Positions 54,582-63,403 of a DNA stretch of 64,000 nucleotides are shown one piece after another (the stretch's first letter is position 1; the number at the start of each line of letters is the position of its first letter). The stretch is taken from contig DUBC01000020.1 of assembly GCA_012960505.1 (NCBI GenBank), forward strand, positions 1 to 64,000, written 5' to 3'. The notes under the pieces are model-generated. The model did not search any database. It was not told the origin of the DNA and saw only the letters and a list, made by a program, of their open reading frames with translations. The translations under genes were made by a program, and so were the position numbers. The DNA is from Verrucomicrobiales bacterium (GTDB lineage Bacteria; Verrucomicrobiota; Verrucomicrobiia; Verrucomicrobiales; DEV007).

Positions 54582-55628
54582 TTATTTTCCAGCGTCGGGG
54601 TCCACAGGAGCCTGTAAAAGATCTGATAATTCAGCAGGCATGTTGCTTGGGCTAATACCATTAAGGAGTTTAGCTATTCCATGAGCTTCCTTCTGCATGA
54701 CAAAGTTAGTGGAAAAGTTGGGCATTCTTTTGATCAACTTCATTGATCCAATCATCGCTCTCAAGGCAAGGCCTCTTTCCTGTCCATAATTTATAGTAAA
54801 AGCACGAGAATAGTCAGTGAGCGCTTTTGATCGCATCACTCCTATCTGGCTAGCAAGTTTTTGCCTCAGCTCAAGAGTTTCATCAGAATCAGGATCAAGC
54901 TCACTCAATTCCACATTAAGAAGATTAGAAAGCTCATCAGTTGATCTTGCCCGCAAGAAAGCAATCTGTGCCATATGGTGCACATTAATCTCGGGCTTTA
55001 TAGGGAGCTCATTCGGAGCAACAGTAAAATCTCCAATGCCCGGAATTTCAATCTCCTTAACCTCATATACCTCCATCATTAAATTTAAGGGTTTCCACTT
55101 CCCTTCAGCTAAATGAGACCATCCTTGGAAAAGTCTAATTTGATCTTGCCATTTAGCTCCTAAGTTCACTCTTTGAACCTTAAGATAAGGCTCCATCATC
55201 GAGCTAAATTTACCTTTCCTCCGCAAACACTCCATATAGTAGAACACGGCCTGCGCACCAATCGAATCTTGCATTAAAGGATGCTTTGACTCAGCTAGTC
55301 CTTTATAACTCACCATTGCTTCTGCAAAAGCAGTTATACCGCCAGTATAGTCATTGCGATTCCATAATTCCATCGCTTCCTTCCAATCATCGGGCTCTCG
55401 CCATGAAATTTCATGGATACTTGCCAATGAGTAACCTGCTGCCGCTGACCCATCCTCAAACTGGCTAACGTATAAGTTATTATCGTCAGCCTTTGTCACG
55501 TAACCAGGAAAGTCCTGTTTGTTCTTACCCATTGTGAGAGTTGCCGCAATAGGTTTGGCTAATGAATCCACAGAGATTCCTATGGAAAGGGAAATTATAA
55601 TTAAAAATGGTTTAATGTAGTTTTTCAT
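54582..55628 (-). CDS. Exported protein partner of the TPR envelope cluster
   Basis: A 348-residue protein with a signal peptide (cleavage near DSLA). The first part (SLAKPIAATLTMGKNKQDFPGYVTKADDNNLYVSQFE) looks like a small beta domain. The rest is helical with TPR-like character, for example WNRNDYTGGITAFAEAMVSYKG. I do not recognise a named family. It lies 53 bp after the 968-residue TPR protein gene, at the end of a minus-strand run that begins with TolQ and ExbD. Such genes commonly follow TPR proteins in PVC genomes. A role in envelope energy transduction is inferred from the neighbours. Confidence 0.65.
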   Translation of the reverse strand: MKNYIKPFLIIISLSIGISVDSLAKPIAATLTMGKNKQDFPGYVTKADDNNLYVSQFEDGSAAAGYSLASIHEISWREPDDWKEAMELWNRNDYTGGITAFAEAMVSYKGLAESKHPLMQDSIGAQAVFYYMECLRRKGKFSSMMEPYLKVQRVNLGAKWQDQIRLFQGWSHLAEGKWKPLNLMMEVYEVKEIEIPGIGDFTVAPNELPIKPEINVHHMAQIAFLRARSTDELSNLLNVELSELDPDSDETLELRQKLASQIGVMRSKALTDYSRAFTINYGQERGLALRAMIGSMKLIKRMPNFSTNFVMQKEAHGIAKLLNGISPSNMPAELSDLLQAPVDPDAGK

Positions 55629-55681
55629 TCAAATGGCTTGGAAGAATAAAATATTTAGCAACAATGCGGACACTTAGTTTA

Positions 55682-58588
55682 TTAATTGGTAAAAGGATCC
55701 TTATCGTTCTCTTTGCGATACTCTCCCTCCAATGAAACATAGATGGACCTTAATATCTGATATTCAGTCTGATATTGATCAAAATACTTAGCCCACTTAA
55801 ATCCACTCACATAAGCTAGCCGGTAAGCTTTTTCTTTTTCTCCAAGATCATTTTGGATTTCTGCGGAACGAGCAACAGCAGGTAATGCATACTCTATTCT
55901 AGATCCGTATCTTCCATACACATTCACATACGCACTAAGAGCTTCGGGAAATTTGTTCTGCTCGTCCCGAGCCTTACCTAATTGATACCATGCTTCGGGG
56001 CTTCTACTCCCAGCCCATTTTTTATTTGCAGTAAATTCGGTCCATCGCTTTTCCGCCTCAGGCCAATCTTTTCTCTTGGAATAATACGAGGCTCTCTCAT
56101 AAGCTGATTCACCTGCAATATTGTTATCTCCTGTGTTTTGTATGACCCAGTCAATATTCTTCAACGCTAGTTCGTGTTTATTTGTATCGGTCCCCTTTAA
56201 ATAAATTTTAGCTAATGCATTATATGCAAAATCCTTAGCTTCCACGCCGGGCCTTTCAACAATTTCATTGAACCAGGGAACTGACTCAGCCGAATTAGTA
56301 GGCCTCAAAAATCCTCCTATCCTTGCAAGAACATAAGGAGCCAGTACCTTTTTATCAAAACTTCTAAGCTCTGTGAATGCAGTGTTTATTTCCGCCGTAG
56401 CAGTAGCCGGATTATCCTTTTTGATTTTTTCTAGAATATCAACTCTAGAAACTAAAAGCCATGCCAACACAGCCTGAGGTTGCCCGGGCTTAGTAGCCAT
56501 TTCTTTTAACTTTAGAATTGTTTTATCTTCGCCGAATAATTTAATTGAAACATTTCCATACTTCGCAACAGCCTTCTCAAGATCAGCATTCTCCTGACGA
56601 CCCAGCTGATCGATAATACTCTCCATTTTATTCAGGCCCTCCTGGCCCCTTCCAATAGATTCATGAATAAGGGCCTCTAATGCATTAGCCACCACTTGTG
56701 GCTCGAGAAAATTGCCTGGATAGCTTATAACAAATTCATCATAATAGTCAGTAGCTTCTTTATATTTTTCTTGAGAATTTGCTACAACTACAAGCTGACT
56801 TAATGACTCAGCAGCGACCTGATAATGCCCTGTTTTTTCCGCTGTGGACTTTCCTTTGACATAAGATTCTTGAGCAGCTGGCCACTCTTTTTGTGCTTGC
56901 AGCACATCACCTCGTAAATTCAGACTACGGTCATAAATGTCACTCCCAGGATGACGCTGCTCAATTTCGTCAAGCTTTTCTAGACACTTCACCATTTCAT
57001 CAGTGGCAAAATGACAGGTGGCTCTATCTAAAATAGCAAAGGGTCTTAACGATGACTCGGGATAATCTTTTAGCCATTTTTCGAGAAGTGGTGATGCTAC
57101 AGACCAATTAAGTAGTTTCACTTTATTGGCTCCTCGATAGTAACTAGATTCTTCAAGATAACCGCTTTTTGGATACTTTTTTACGTGCTGTTCAAGTATC
57201 TCATCTGCTTCTTCGTATTGCCCATCATAGTAATAGGAACCACCCAAGCAAAAAAGGCAAAGATCTTGTTGCGGACTATCATCTGGCAGCTTGGGCAAAA
57301 TACTAACAGCAATCTCGATGCATCGCTCATAGTCACCTCTACGAAACAACTGTTCCATAAGCATGCTCTGAACATCTGGTTCTAACTCGTGACCCGGATA
57401 CTTCTTTAAGAAATTCATCCCATGATGTTGCGCTGAAAGCAAATCTCCGATAGAAAATGCACACCTAGTAGCATTGTATACAAGATCAGGATGAAGATCT
57501 TTTTTGCCATCCAATGACCTAGCAATTGGATAGTTTCTTGTCATGTAATCGTAAACCGCGTATGCGGCACGAAAACTATCATTCTTTTCATAAACATACG
57601 CCAAGAGCCTTAGCGCTGCGATATCTACAGTAGTACCTCCAGAAATCTTAGCTTCATATTTATCAATCTCTTTTTGTATCTTGGCTCTTGTTGCATCACC
57701 CTTTTCAAAAGACATTCTGTCCTGAAGTTCGGAAATGACGTCTTCAGTTCGAGGGACAAGTGTAAAAAATCTAAGAGCTAATGCATCAAGATTCTTCTCA
57801 CCACTCGAAGCATCCTGCGCAAGCTTAAGAGTCCTCTCATTAAATTTATACTTATAGCTGTCAAAAGGTGAAAAACGAAGTGGTTCATCATTTTTATCCA
57901 TGAAAGCAATGCCATCAGCTGGTAGCGCCTTTTCTATCCACTGATTGGCAAGATCAAAGAAAGCAAGATGTAACATTCCTTTGTCTCGCTCCCTTAACTT
58001 GTCATGATTGTCATATACCTTTTGAATTTTATCAGTCGCTTCTGCAACATTGCCTAACCTCGCATGGCAAACTCCCATATTGATATAGAGCTCAGCACCG
58101 TTGTAAGTTCCCTTCTCAGGCTTCTCACTGATGAATTTGTCGTATATTTTTAATGCACCTTTATATTCTTCGGCACCTTGTTCAGCTGTGCCCCACCGGT
58201 ACAGAGCATTTTTGTGATAGTGGTTACGAGTGTTTGGGATGCCATCAGCTAACTTGTTCGGGAAATTTTTATATGTAATCTCAAACTGTCGAGCAGCCTC
58301 TTTGTATTTTTTTTGTGACATCTGACAAAGACCCAGATGATAGTGGAGCAATCCAAATGCCGGGCCATAATACTTCATAGCGTCTTGGCTATGGTCACTT
58401 ATGACAGACGTCAATACACTTGACGCCTCTGTCCACTTTGCTTCCTCCATGAGGGTAACAGCCTTACGGTAATTGTCATCAACTGGATTCTGGGCATCTG
58501 ATCTTTCTATATTTAATACAAAAAAGCTCAGGCAAAAAAATATGTGAAAAGTAATAATTCTATGGTAGCGCATTACTTGTTTTTCCAT
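55682..58588 (-). CDS. Large TPR protein, exported
   Basis: A 968-residue protein with an N-terminal signal-like segment (IITFHIFFCLSFFVL) and many tetratricopeptide repeats spread through its length, such as AVTLMEEAKWTEASSVL, QFEITYKNFPNKLADG and EEADEILEQHVKKYPKSGY. The repeat pattern with periodic YP and FP motifs resembles YbgF/BamD-like TPRs of the Tol-Pal and outer-membrane assembly systems. No enzyme motif is visible. It lies between the ExbD/TolQ genes and the 348-residue exported protein on the same strand. A scaffold spanning the periplasm for a Tol/Exb-type motor is a plausible inference. A downstream in-frame ATG at 58573 is an alternative start. Confidence 0.8.
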   Translation of the reverse strand: MEKQVMRYHRIITFHIFFCLSFFVLNIERSDAQNPVDDNYRKAVTLMEEAKWTEASSVLTSVISDHSQDAMKYYGPAFGLLHYHLGLCQMSQKKYKEAARQFEITYKNFPNKLADGIPNTRNHYHKNALYRWGTAEQGAEEYKGALKIYDKFISEKPEKGTYNGAELYINMGVCHARLGNVAEATDKIQKVYDNHDKLRERDKGMLHLAFFDLANQWIEKALPADGIAFMDKNDEPLRFSPFDSYKYKFNERTLKLAQDASSGEKNLDALALRFFTLVPRTEDVISELQDRMSFEKGDATRAKIQKEIDKYEAKISGGTTVDIAALRLLAYVYEKNDSFRAAYAVYDYMTRNYPIARSLDGKKDLHPDLVYNATRCAFSIGDLLSAQHHGMNFLKKYPGHELEPDVQSMLMEQLFRRGDYERCIEIAVSILPKLPDDSPQQDLCLFCLGGSYYYDGQYEEADEILEQHVKKYPKSGYLEESSYYRGANKVKLLNWSVASPLLEKWLKDYPESSLRPFAILDRATCHFATDEMVKCLEKLDEIEQRHPGSDIYDRSLNLRGDVLQAQKEWPAAQESYVKGKSTAEKTGHYQVAAESLSQLVVVANSQEKYKEATDYYDEFVISYPGNFLEPQVVANALEALIHESIGRGQEGLNKMESIIDQLGRQENADLEKAVAKYGNVSIKLFGEDKTILKLKEMATKPGQPQAVLAWLLVSRVDILEKIKKDNPATATAEINTAFTELRSFDKKVLAPYVLARIGGFLRPTNSAESVPWFNEIVERPGVEAKDFAYNALAKIYLKGTDTNKHELALKNIDWVIQNTGDNNIAGESAYERASYYSKRKDWPEAEKRWTEFTANKKWAGSRSPEAWYQLGKARDEQNKFPEALSAYVNVYGRYGSRIEYALPAVARSAEIQNDLGEKEKAYRLAYVSGFKWAKYFDQYQTEYQILRSIYVSLEGEYRKENDKDPFTN

Positions 58589-58774
58589 GTAGTGGTTTTG
58601 GCTTTGTTGGGGCTTAACAATATTACAATATAAGCATGAAAAGTATACCTCAGATGAATATTCTGTTAAAAGGGGTTTTATCTATCTTTTAGCTAACCAA
58701 TTCATTTCTAGTTTAATTTCATCCACTTCATCTATTAAACGAAGAAACACTAAAAAGATTAGGTGAAGGAAAAG

Positions 58775-59239
58775 TTATTCTTTCTCGTCCCGGAAACCAG
58801 TCATCGTGATATTTTTTATCTGTACTGACGCCAAGGCGTTAACAACGTCTATAAACCGTTGAGTTTTACCGTCATCATCTGCTGCCACAGTAACCATCGG
58901 TTTACTGCCACCATTATCACATAATTGTTTATATTCCTTTAAGCGACTTCTTAATTCAGGCAAACGGTCAGCCCCCTTAGCCCCACTAGTAGGAATGTCA
59001 TCCCCATCATAAGTAATATTGCCACTCGGCCCAATAACTATAGCGACAGGATCAACTTTATCCGGATTTTCTGTAGGGATTTGAGTCGGTAAAACAATTG
59101 AAAGATCAGTCTCATCAGGCCTCAATGTGGCTGTAACAAGAAAGTAAATGAGCAAAAGAAATGCAACGTCAACCAATGATGAAATATCCAATTCTGGATC
59201 TTTATCAGCCTCTTGCCTGTATTTCCTTTTTCGAGCCAT
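58775..59239 (-). CDS. ExbD/TolR-family protein (first copy)
   Basis: A 154-residue ExbD/TolR-family protein. A charged N-terminus (ARKRKYRQEADKDPELDIS) leads into one membrane segment (SSLVDVAFLLLIYFLVTAT) whose Asp (SLVDVAF) is the proton-carrying residue of the family. The periplasmic domain follows. Paired with the other ExbD and with TolQ upstream on this strand, it would form a proton-driven motor coupled to the outer envelope. It overlaps no gene; 5 bp separate it from the other ExbD. The two copies differ in length and sequence, suggesting a heteromeric stator. Confidence 0.88.
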   Translation of the reverse strand: MARKRKYRQEADKDPELDISSLVDVAFLLLIYFLVTATLRPDETDLSIVLPTQIPTENPDKVDPVAIVIGPSGNITYDGDDIPTSGAKGADRLPELRSRLKEYKQLCDNGGSKPMVTVAADDDGKTQRFIDVVNALASVQIKNITMTGFRDEKE

Positions 59240-59244
59240 GCCAA

Positions 59245-59700
59245 TTAATCAAACTTTCCAGTTTTTAAGGATCCAAAGACTACCTTGTTAATCCCTCCCA
59301 GAGCCGCCGCTTTAGTTACTTTCTTAACATCTCTGACCGACGCATCGCGGTGCGATCTGAGCAAAAGAGAAGCTCCAGTATCTGTGTCCTTGTACCTGTC
59401 ATTCCAGGCGATAACCCTCTCCGTTATTTCGTCTTCAGTGACGGTCACCTTTCCATCACCAGCAGTGAACGTTCCATCTGATCGAATATTAAAAATGATA
59501 CGGCCTTTGGCATTTTGTGGCCGAATAGATTCATCAGCAACTGGCGGTTTAATCTGATCATCCACTTTAACAGTCACCATTCTTGAGGCCACCATAAAGA
59601 AAATCAGCAAAAGAAAGACCATATCAATCATAGGTGACATGTCCATCTTCGGATCATCTTCCCGATGCTCCAAAACTGACTGGAGTTTGGATGAGGCCAT
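59245..59700 (-). CDS. ExbD/TolR-family protein (second copy)
   Basis: A 151-residue paralogue of the neighbouring ExbD. The segment KMDMSPMIDMVFLLLIFFMVAS carries the family Asp (PMIDMVF) in a single membrane segment, followed by a periplasmic domain. It lies between TolQ and the other ExbD, with gaps of 61 and 5 bp. Two ExbD-type proteins with one TolQ-type protein is a frequent arrangement in PVC genomes and in the gliding or Tol-like motors of other phyla. Both may be needed for one complex. Confidence 0.88.
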   Translation of the reverse strand: MASSKLQSVLEHREDDPKMDMSPMIDMVFLLLIFFMVASRMVTVKVDDQIKPPVADESIRPQNAKGRIIFNIRSDGTFTAGDGKVTVTEDEITERVIAWNDRYKDTDTGASLLLRSHRDASVRDVKKVTKAAALGGINKVVFGSLKTGKFD

Positions 59701-59761
59701 TTTATTATTATCCTAGTTCTAATTTTTTCTTTTTACTCAAAAGAAATGTGCCTTCTGCCTA

Positions 59762-60592
59762 TTAAGATTGAAATCCTTCTGGCACTTTAGCCATGGCTTG
59801 ATCCGCATTAACAGCTTGATAGCTAGCATCTAACATCTCAGACAAGTCGTTATGACAACTAGCAACTAATCCATTTAACTTATTCCTTAAAAAGAAAAAG
59901 AAGAAAATCGAAGGAATCGCTATTATGAGGCCTGAAGCTGTTGTCACCATCGCAAGTCCAATGTCACCAGCCAGAACAGATGGGTCAGCCTGACCTTGAG
60001 AGGCAAGTGTATTAAATGCGCCCATCATACCAACGACCGTTCCCAAAAGACCCAACATAGGAGCTATCTGACCAATGATTCCTAGATAACCGATCCATGT
60101 TAAGCGATCGCTGTTCTGTTTTACTGTAAATTCCGCAATAGCATCTTCCACATCTTCTCTTCCTAGACTGTCAGCGTCTGTCGCGTCAACATTTGGCAAA
60201 GCCGCCGCAACCATCATGCCTAAATAGGTAGGACTCGTTGATGCAACCTCAATGGCACTACGGACACGACAGTTTGCCATGTGATCATGAAGGCTTGCCT
60301 TGAGATCGGGTGGGTTGAATTTGCTCTCTGTTAATTGAATGAAATTATATACGATAAGTGCAACCATCGCGACAGAAGCTAGGAGCAGCGGGAGCATCCA
60401 AATGCCTGCATCCGTAACATTATCAAGCATGGTTTTCTTTGCCACAGTATCATCCGCATCAGCATCAGCTTCTTGCGCTAAAAGCTCAGGAGCGGAATAA
60501 AAAAGAAAAGTTAGGACAGCAAGGAAGGCTGCAAAAATATAGAATTGTCTACCTTGTAATGACTGCTTGTAATTTAACGGAGATTTAATCAT
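59762..60592 (-). CDS. TolQ/ExbB-family proton channel protein
   Basis: A 276-residue MotA/TolQ/ExbB-family protein. A signal-like hydrophobic segment (YIFAAFLAVLTFLFYSA) and an Asp/Ala-rich stretch precede the channel domain. The domain has three membrane spans, around LPLLLASVAMVALIVYNFI, IGYLGIIGQIAPMLGLLGTV and MVTTASGLIIAIPSIFFFFFL. The GTVVGMMGAFNTLA segment in the second region is the conserved core. With the ExbD proteins downstream it forms an inner-membrane motor driven by the proton gradient. It is the first gene of the run TolQ-ExbD-ExbD-TPR-exported protein. The extra N-terminal hydrophobic segment is typical of PVC members. Confidence 0.88.
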   Translation of the reverse strand: MIKSPLNYKQSLQGRQFYIFAAFLAVLTFLFYSAPELLAQEADADADDTVAKKTMLDNVTDAGIWMLPLLLASVAMVALIVYNFIQLTESKFNPPDLKASLHDHMANCRVRSAIEVASTSPTYLGMMVAAALPNVDATDADSLGREDVEDAIAEFTVKQNSDRLTWIGYLGIIGQIAPMLGLLGTVVGMMGAFNTLASQGQADPSVLAGDIGLAMVTTASGLIIAIPSIFFFFFLRNKLNGLVASCHNDLSEMLDASYQAVNADQAMAKVPEGFQS

Positions 60593-60743
60593 GGGTTTAT
60601 TTTACTTAAAAAGTCTTATCAACATCCTTTGAGAATCAATTCAATATTTACTAAATATACAATTGCTCAAACTACAAATTTGCACTGTTTTAATCAAAAA
60701 ACAACTATTTTGAAAGGTTAAGTGAAGCAAAAAAAATCGTATA

Positions 60744-61865
60744 TTATAGGCCATTTACAATATTCGTTACTGCCGGCATTAATTTATCAGCTATCTCACT
60801 GGCTCCTACATCCGTTACGTCAGTTTCACCAAGGAAATATTCAATGGTTTGTGGAATCATTCCGTGAAGATTAACCCATTCGATTTCATTTTGTTCACAG
60901 TAATCAGAGGCCGCGGCATGAAATCGCTTCAACTCAAGAGCAATCGTTTCCGGTCTAACTCGATGGCCTGAGCCCTTGCCTGGTACAGGTTTTGTTGGGT
61001 AATAAACTGAAGTCATCAAAGAGAGTTCCTCCTTACCTAGGTTTTGGCTATGAATAGAAGGTTCGCCAACGATTAATAATCTACACCCATTCTTAGTTGC
61101 CAGTTCCGAGAAAGCTTTAATCCCATCAATGAATTCATTTAACGGATCATGTTCATCACGCTTAATATATTCCAATTCAGGACAGGATTGGTAATATAGC
61201 CTGTCATGGAAAAGAAGATCCCTATGATAATTAGGAGCATTCAATGGTTTCCATGCCTCCTTCAAATGTCGCCTCGTCTTCTTATTACGTATTAACCGCA
61301 TCATGTGCGAAATCTTCGCAAGAGAATACTTTAAACCTCTAGGCGCTCCCTTCCTTAAGGCATTAATCTTATCGCGATTATAAACATAATCTTTATAGTG
61401 CAAAGTATCTCCGAACCCATAACAACAGACAATCAAATCAGGCTCATACTTTTCAACAATCTTCTCAGCGTTGACAACCGATGGCAGTATGAACTGACCG
61501 GTTGAGGTCTTAGCCATTGCTCCCACTTCTATATTCTTACCCGTTTCATTAGATGTTCTTTCAGCTAATTTTCCCCACCAAGCATCCTCAGATTTTTGGA
61601 ATACTGTAGTAGTTGCATTTCCTCCGAAGCAAAGAATTCTAATAGAATTACCTCCCTGGCCATCGTCCCAATTAGCTTTCCTCAATCGGTACCCATCAAA
61701 GCTATATCGAACATTACTACGAATACCCGGAATCTCGTTGTTGAGGGTCAAGGCTACTCCAGGCTCCATGGGAACAGGAAAAAAAATACGAACAATAACC
61801 TCCAAAAGAAGAAAGATAAATCCTCCGATACAACCACCCAAAAAAACTAGCTTAATATATTTCAT
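60744..61865 (-). CDS. SGNH-hydrolase-fold protein with degenerate active site
   Basis: A 373-residue protein with an N-terminal membrane segment (LVFLGGCIGGFIFLLLEVIVRIFF). The following domain resembles SGNH/GDSL hydrolases: RILCFGGNATTTVF sits where these enzymes have GGS with the catalytic serine, and N83 replaces it. The C-terminal block where DxxH is expected reads DVTDVGAS, with no histidine. Both key residues are therefore missing, so esterase activity is unlikely. A non-catalytic binding role or a related but different family is possible. The C-terminal half contains FSELATKNGCRLLIVGEPS. It stands alone between TolQ and the uridylyltransferase gene. Confidence 0.6.
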   Translation of the reverse strand: MKYIKLVFLGGCIGGFIFLLLEVIVRIFFPVPMEPGVALTLNNEIPGIRSNVRYSFDGYRLRKANWDDGQGGNSIRILCFGGNATTTVFQKSEDAWWGKLAERTSNETGKNIEVGAMAKTSTGQFILPSVVNAEKIVEKYEPDLIVCCYGFGDTLHYKDYVYNRDKINALRKGAPRGLKYSLAKISHMMRLIRNKKTRRHLKEAWKPLNAPNYHRDLLFHDRLYYQSCPELEYIKRDEHDPLNEFIDGIKAFSELATKNGCRLLIVGEPSIHSQNLGKEELSLMTSVYYPTKPVPGKGSGHRVRPETIALELKRFHAAASDYCEQNEIEWVNLHGMIPQTIEYFLGETDVTDVGASEIADKLMPAVTNIVNGL

Positions 61866-61957
61866 CTTTATATTACCTTACTTTTATTAACACATGTCCT
61901 TGCGGATTCTGAAAAGTTATAATCTAAAAGAGAAATCATATAAACAGGAGACAATAA

Positions 61958-63364
61958 TCAATTCAATTCGATAATTTCATCATTATATTCTCCCGCAGGC
62001 AATTCCTTTATCTGTTTTGAGCTATTGCGCACAACCACCGATCCTTGAAAGATCGTACCCTCATTAAAAACAACTGGTCCTTCGACTTGGAGTTTTTTAC
62101 AATTCAGCAAGGAGGGAACGCCAAACTGCGTGGCCAAATTTAATTGATCAGCCCTTGCATAAAAATCATCATCTAAACTGATAATAGGAGGAATCCCGTG
62201 TCTTTCCGGTATGAGCTGAATCTGAAAGTCCTCAGTCATTGAGTAGGCATCAGATTGCAATGCAAATAAATCCTCCGACGTCTTAACGGGAGCGAACCTT
62301 GAACGCGGAACACTTAATGCAACGGAGTCCTTGAAGCATTGAATGGCAGCGCCCATAGCTATTTCAAGTTGATAAACAGGCAAGGAGTTAGAGTCCGTAG
62401 GATCAACTGTTTTGTGATTCCTTATTATGGGAAGCTCAAGCACACCCCCCGAATCCATCATGTTTTCTTTCAATGCATCTAGACGAATCCAAATATTATT
62501 AGTATTAAAATAGCGATGCTTGCTAATGTCTTGGAAAGCAGACGTATCTTTATCCTCACATTGCGCTATTTCCCTTAAAATCAATGACCCCGTGTCTTTC
62601 CCTCTAGCCAAATGACCTCCCTTTTTATCGGCTTCAGTTCTTTGTGTTACCTCCATTAAAAATGAAGCCTCCCCCTGCTTAAAACTATTTAGAATATTAA
62701 AATCAAACGTTGCTCCAAGATTGTCAGAATTAGATATAAAAGCGAACCTTACCCCTTCATTAAGCAACTTATCTAGAAGACCAGTGCCCAGTAACGAAGA
62801 ATATATATCCCCATGCCCAGGAGGACACCATTCAAGTTTGGATGAATCCGGAAAATTGACTGAGGCAAAATTATCAGCTCTAATCTTCGGAACCCTGTTC
62901 TGCATGAGCTCAATGTTTTCTAGATTCCCAAGATCAGGATACTTTGACAAATAAGACTTGGTATCATCACTCGTAGAAAAACTATTCATCAACAAGAAGC
63001 GTAAATCTTCACAATAAGATGATCGCAAGTGCAAAAGTTGCTTAACAATAACATCCAGGAAATTAATCCCCTCTCTAACAGGAAGGAGTGATTTTACCTT
63101 CTCAAGACCCATCCCAGTTCCCATGCCTCCATTCAGCTTAATAATAACAGTTTCCTGCAATGAGCTAATAATCTCCTCAGTCTCACAATCCGGTAAATCT
63201 TCATATCGATTCAAATCATAGACTGGCCTTATAGACTCCTCGGATATCTTTAAATCGTCACCATTACAAAGCTGTTCATACGCCCGTTGGAATGCAGAGA
63301 TAGAAGCTTGATTAAGATCAGCCAAGCGCATTTTCTCTATGGGGCAATCAACTTCTGGAGGCAT
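61958..63364 (-). CDS. UTP-glucose-1-phosphate uridylyltransferase, UGP2 type
   Basis: A 468-residue UDPGP-family enzyme. The uridine-binding start IIKLNGGMGTGMGLEKVKSL, the PPGHGDIYSSLLGTG segment, FISNSDNLGATFD and KKGGHLARG match the eukaryotic UGP2 type and not bacterial GalU. The enzyme makes UDP-glucose from glucose-1-phosphate and UTP for glycogen, exopolysaccharide or glycolipid synthesis. A shortened C-terminal left-handed helix region is seen (VEGPVVFNEGTIFQGSVVV). Eukaryote-type UGPases occur in several PVC and other bacteria, so this is not proof of recent transfer. It lies 39 bp after a histidine kinase gene on the same strand. UDP-N-acetylglucosamine specificity is less likely but not excluded. 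Confidence 0.85.
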   Translation of the reverse strand: MPPEVDCPIEKMRLADLNQASISAFQRAYEQLCNGDDLKISEESIRPVYDLNRYEDLPDCETEEIISSLQETVIIKLNGGMGTGMGLEKVKSLLPVREGINFLDVIVKQLLHLRSSYCEDLRFLLMNSFSTSDDTKSYLSKYPDLGNLENIELMQNRVPKIRADNFASVNFPDSSKLEWCPPGHGDIYSSLLGTGLLDKLLNEGVRFAFISNSDNLGATFDFNILNSFKQGEASFLMEVTQRTEADKKGGHLARGKDTGSLILREIAQCEDKDTSAFQDISKHRYFNTNNIWIRLDALKENMMDSGGVLELPIIRNHKTVDPTDSNSLPVYQLEIAMGAAIQCFKDSVALSVPRSRFAPVKTSEDLFALQSDAYSMTEDFQIQLIPERHGIPPIISLDDDFYARADQLNLATQFGVPSLLNCKKLQVEGPVVFNEGTIFQGSVVVRNSSKQIKELPAGEYNDEIIELN

Positions 63365-63403
63365 TAATTATATACTTATCTTTAACAGGTTTTCTACACT
63401 TTC

